Shown: positions 8,111 to 9,886 of the stretch, piece by piece | Numbering within the stretch: position 1 is the stretch's first letter | Layout: the number at the start of each line of letters is the position of its first letter | From: an uncultured Bacilli bacterium | GTDB lineage: Bacteria; Bacillota_I; Bacilli_A; RF39; UBA660 | Assembly (NCBI GenBank): GCA_934096785.1 | Contig: CAKONA010000028.1 | Coordinates: 1 to 9,886 of the forward strand | Length of the DNA stretch: 9,886 bases | Reading direction: 5' to 3' | Made by a program: the position numbers and the translations under genes | The notes under the pieces: generated by a model | The model's database searches: none | What the model saw: the letters and a program-made list of their open reading frames with translations, nothing else | What the model was told of the DNA's origin: nothing

Positions 8111-8146
8111 AAAAAAAAATACGAAACTATTCAATTCCGTATTTTT
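8111..8146 (-). terminator. Intrinsic terminator overlapping the 3' end of the thioredoxin-like gene
   Basis: Minus-strand hairpin with arms at 8138-8146 and 8115-8123 (9 bp, AAAAATACG with CGTATTTTT). Two A-T pairs and one G-T pair extend it inward around an 8-nt loop, and a T-tract follows to 8111. The TAG stop (8127-8129) lies in the loop, so the last codons form the stem. It separates this gene from the sortase operon. Confidence 0.8.
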
Positions 8147-8663
8147 CAATCATTTTTTCAAGTACAGTATTATCTATATATTTAAGTTCACTACTCATTG
8201 CTTCTTTAGCTTCCCCATCTTTAATATAGATAAGTAATGGTGCTTTAGTTATTTCATCTTTTATATTAGAGAATTTATTCTTTAATGTTACTATATAGTC
8301 AGTACTATCTTTATAATCAGCTACATTCCAATATATAAAATCATCTAATAATTCTTTCTTTTCAAGAGTGTTATACATCTTCTTCTCTATATCATATATT
8401 TCATCATCTCCAGTATAACTTACATATAAAAGTACATCTCCAGTCTCAGTTAATGCAAATGATGCATCTTTACTATTGATTTGTTTAATCTTTTGATTTT
8501 GAAATACACTACTATTTAACTTATTGTTTTCATATGTTAAATAGAATGTTCTTAAGTATAAGGATACTATTATTACTAATATTGAAACAACTAATACAAT
8601 GAAGTAGTTACGAGTTGGTATCTTTTTATCAAATAATTCCAATTTTTTCTTTTTTCTTTTCAT
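8127..8663 (-). CDS. Membrane-anchored thioredoxin-like protein lacking CxxC
   Basis: A 178-residue protein. The ATG at 8663 is chosen because a strong GGAGG lies 5 nt upstream. A GTG at 8699 would add 12 residues but overlaps the promoter. A basic N-terminus (MKRKKKK) precedes one membrane helix (about 20-37) and an extracellular domain. The domain looks like a thioredoxin fold: strand DVLLYVSY (76-83), then a helix where the CxxC would be, but the segment reads TGDDEIY (84-90) with no cysteine. Later comes APLLIYIKDGE (141-151), which matches the cis-proline loop and following strand of thioredoxins (Pro142). No Cys remains in the whole protein, so it cannot do thiol-disulfide exchange. It may bind or hold substrates, or be a degenerate relative. 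It is a single-gene unit with its own promoter and terminator, just upstream of the sortase operon. The fold call is by pattern, moderately sure. Confidence 0.8.
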   Translation of the reverse strand: MKRKKKKLELFDKKIPTRNYFIVLVVSILVIIVSLYLRTFYLTYENNKLNSSVFQNQKIKQINSKDASFALTETGDVLLYVSYTGDDEIYDIEKKMYNTLEKKELLDDFIYWNVADYKDSTDYIVTLKNKFSNIKDEITKAPLLIYIKDGEAKEAMSSELKYIDNTVLEKMIEKYGIE

Positions 8664-8689
8664 TTTTGCCTCCGTTATCTTACATATAC

Positions 8690-8718
8690 ATTTTAACACA
8701 TTTGGAATTACTTTTCAA
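8690..8718 (-). promoter_or_regulatory. Sigma-A promoter of the thioredoxin-like gene
   Basis: On the minus strand, TTGAAA (8713-8718), a 17-nt spacer and TAAAAT (8690-8695), with TGT directly before the -10 box (extended -10). The expected transcript start near 8683 gives a leader of about 20 nt that carries the GGAGG. This is the best promoter match in the window. Confidence 0.75.
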
Positions 8719-8745
8719 ACTATATAGAAAAATTTATTTTAATGT

Positions 8746-8751
8746 TATATA
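8746..8751 (+). promoter_or_regulatory. Possible extended -10 promoter for the HD gene
   Basis: TATATA at 8746-8751 is preceded by TGT (8743-8745), an extended -10. The box ends 20 nt before the chosen ATG. The -35 position 17 nt upstream reads TATAGA and is weak. An overlapping TATAAT at 8748-8753 is an alternative but would leave a very short leader. Confidence 0.4.
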
Positions 8752-8771
8752 ATATACCAAGAGGTATTATT

Positions 8772-9338
8772 ATGCATGAGATTTTTAATAAAGAAATAAG
8801 TTATATAAAAGATGAAAAGATAAGAAAGAGTTTAATTACTATGTTAGATTTACTACCAGATTATTTTTATGAAGTTCCAGCTTCTTCAACTGGTAAGTAC
8901 CATCCAGAATTCACTTTAGGTGATGGTGGCTTAGTAAGACACAGTAAGGCGGCAGTAAGAATTGCTTATGAATTACTGCAAAACCCTTCAATTAATAATT
9001 TCACAGATGAAGAAAAAGACTTAATACTATTTGCTTTAACTGTTCACGATGGACTTAAAAGTGGCAAAGAAAAACAAAAATACACAGTATTTGACCACCC
9101 TATCCTAATGGCAAACTATGTAATAGAATGCAAAGATAAACTAGAACTTACTGATAGTCAAATAGATCTAATTTCTAGATGCATTAAAACACACATGGGT
9201 CCATGGACAACAGACTATAATGGAAATGAAATACTAGAACCACCAAAAGATAAATATCAAAGATTCATTCACATGTGTGACTACCTAGCAAGTAGAAAAT
9301 TCTTAAACATCAACTTCACAAACAATGACATAGATTAA
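8772..9338 (+). CDS. HD-domain metal-dependent phosphohydrolase
   Basis: A 188-residue cytoplasmic protein of the HD superfamily, whose members use a bound metal to hydrolyse phosphate esters such as nucleotides, cyclic dinucleotides or RNA ends. Likely metal ligands are His57 (GGLVRHSKA), the His92-Asp93 pair (LTVHDGLKSG), His109, His141 (IKTHMGPW) and Asp170 (HMCDYLASR). PASSTGKYHPEF before the first His is a distinctive block of this small subfamily, whose substrate I do not know. The start at 8772 is preferred over the ATG at 8742 because AGAGG lies 7 nt before it, and the extra ten residues are not HD-like and overlap the promoter. The gene is divergent from the thioredoxin-like gene and convergent with the BspA-type gene, and it is not part of the surface operon. 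Codons with C in third position become more frequent in the second half. Confidence 0.88.
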   Translation: MHEIFNKEISYIKDEKIRKSLITMLDLLPDYFYEVPASSTGKYHPEFTLGDGGLVRHSKAAVRIAYELLQNPSINNFTDEEKDLILFALTVHDGLKSGKEKQKYTVFDHPILMANYVIECKDKLELTDSQIDLISRCIKTHMGPWTTDYNGNEILEPPKDKYQRFIHMCDYLASRKFLNINFTNNDID

Positions 9339-9366
9339 AAAACTGAAGACAAAATCTTCAGTTTTT
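9338..9366. terminator. Bidirectional terminator between the HD and BspA-type genes
   Basis: A perfect 12-bp stem, AAAAACTGAAGA (9338-9349) with TCTTCAGTTTTT (9355-9366), and the 5-nt loop CAAAA. It is A-rich on one side and T-rich on the other, so it can end transcription from both directions. It touches the stop codons of both convergent genes. Confidence 0.88.
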
Positions 9367-9886
9367 AGTTACTCTTTAATGTAAAATATCCAGGAGCTTC
9401 AGTTCCACCATCTACCCTTGCATAAGTTTTATCAATATTATTACTATCAAATACAGTTCCAGCCCCACCAACTATTTTATTAGAAGCCCAAAACATATTT
9501 TCACTCTTAGTAACATTATTCACATTAAATTTATCACTAGCGTATATTGTTGTTAAATTTCGCATAGATTGAAACATTCCGGACATATTAGTTACATTAC
9601 TAGTATCGAAACTACTTAAATCTAATGTTGTTACATTATTTTTATAAAAAAGTTGGTGCATATCAGTTATTTTAGTAGTATCAAAACTTTCCAATCCTTT
9701 AATTTCAGATACAGTTGAAAGGAAAAACATTTGAGACATAGAAGTTAAGTTACTAGTATTAAAACCACTCAAATCTATTACTTCGCATTTACTTTCACGA
9801 AACATATTACCCATGTCAGTAACTTTGCTTGTATCAAAGTTATTCAAATTAATTTTTTTAATATTAGCTCCAGCGAACATCCAACC
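9365..9886 (-). CDS. BspA-type leucine-rich repeat surface protein (5' end beyond window)
   Basis: The frame is open to the right edge, giving 173 residues, so the N-terminus, any signal peptide and earlier repeats are missing. The ATG at 9880 is internal: the codons before it read Gly-Trp, continuing the repeat. About six tandem units of roughly 25 residues follow the consensus MF...NVTxLDLSxFDTSxVTDM, typical of the BspA/DUF285 family, for example INLNNFDTSKVTDMGNMF and LDLSSFDTSNVTNMSGMF. The end, ARVDGGTEAPGYFTLKSN, is the usual closing segment of such proteins. There is no C-terminal membrane helix or sorting signal, so anchoring must depend on the missing part. BspA proteins are extracellular and in several species bind host matrix or other bacteria. 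Adhesion is therefore likely but not shown here. Confidence 0.88.
   Translation of the reverse strand, partial: GWMFAGANIKKINLNNFDTSKVTDMGNMFRESKCEVIDLSGFNTSNLTSMSQMFFLSTVSEIKGLESFDTTKITDMHQLFYKNNVTTLDLSSFDTSNVTNMSGMFQSMRNLTTIYASDKFNVNNVTKSENMFWASNKIVGGAGTVFDSNNIDKTYARVDGGTEAPGYFTLKSN

Noticed and set aside
8664..8699. GTG start at 8699 for the thioredoxin-like gene
   Set aside because: It would lie inside the promoter region (-10 at 8690-8695) and has no ribosome-binding site, while the ATG at 8663 has a strong GGAGG.

Overview
The window is a strongly AT-rich stretch with seven genes. Six lie on the minus strand and one on the plus strand. Shine-Dalgarno sequences are clear (GGAGG, AGGAG, AGGTGG), signal peptides are Gram-positive in style, and the window holds a class B sortase and BspA-type leucine-rich repeats. 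Together these suggest a low-GC Firmicutes/Bacilli bacterium, probably an uncultured gut lineage near the Mollicutes (RF39-like); that placement is inference. About 2,700 codons are read through with no in-frame TGA and tryptophan is TGG, so the standard bacterial code fits better than the Mycoplasma code.

Reading leftward on the minus strand, 8066 to 1 looks like one surface-protein operon. It holds a class B sortase with an unusual cytoplasmic extension of about 270 residues, then two small type I membrane proteins that appear to be distant tandem paralogues. These are followed by a secreted 1,318-residue protein with about 58 cysteines and a thioester-domain-like region, and then a membrane-anchored protein with a pilin-like N-terminus that runs off the left edge. 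Gaps within the operon are 14, 57, 2 and -1 nt. An internal promoter sits in the 57-nt gap. No classical LPXTG or NPQTN sorting signal is visible in any of these proteins, so the sortase substrate is unknown.

Upstream, a separate unit (8663 to 8127) encodes a membrane-anchored thioredoxin-fold protein that has lost the CxxC. It ends in an intrinsic terminator that overlaps its last codons. Divergent from it, on the plus strand, is an HD-domain phosphohydrolase (8772 to 9338). That gene converges on a BspA-type leucine-rich repeat protein (9365 to the right edge), and the two share a 12-bp-stem bidirectional terminator.

The likely common theme is building and displaying extracellular, disulfide-rich adhesive structures. 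The sortase operon with its giant thioester-like cysteine-rich protein and paralogous membrane partners is the best candidate for an undescribed system. There is no gene-free stretch longer than about 110 bases.
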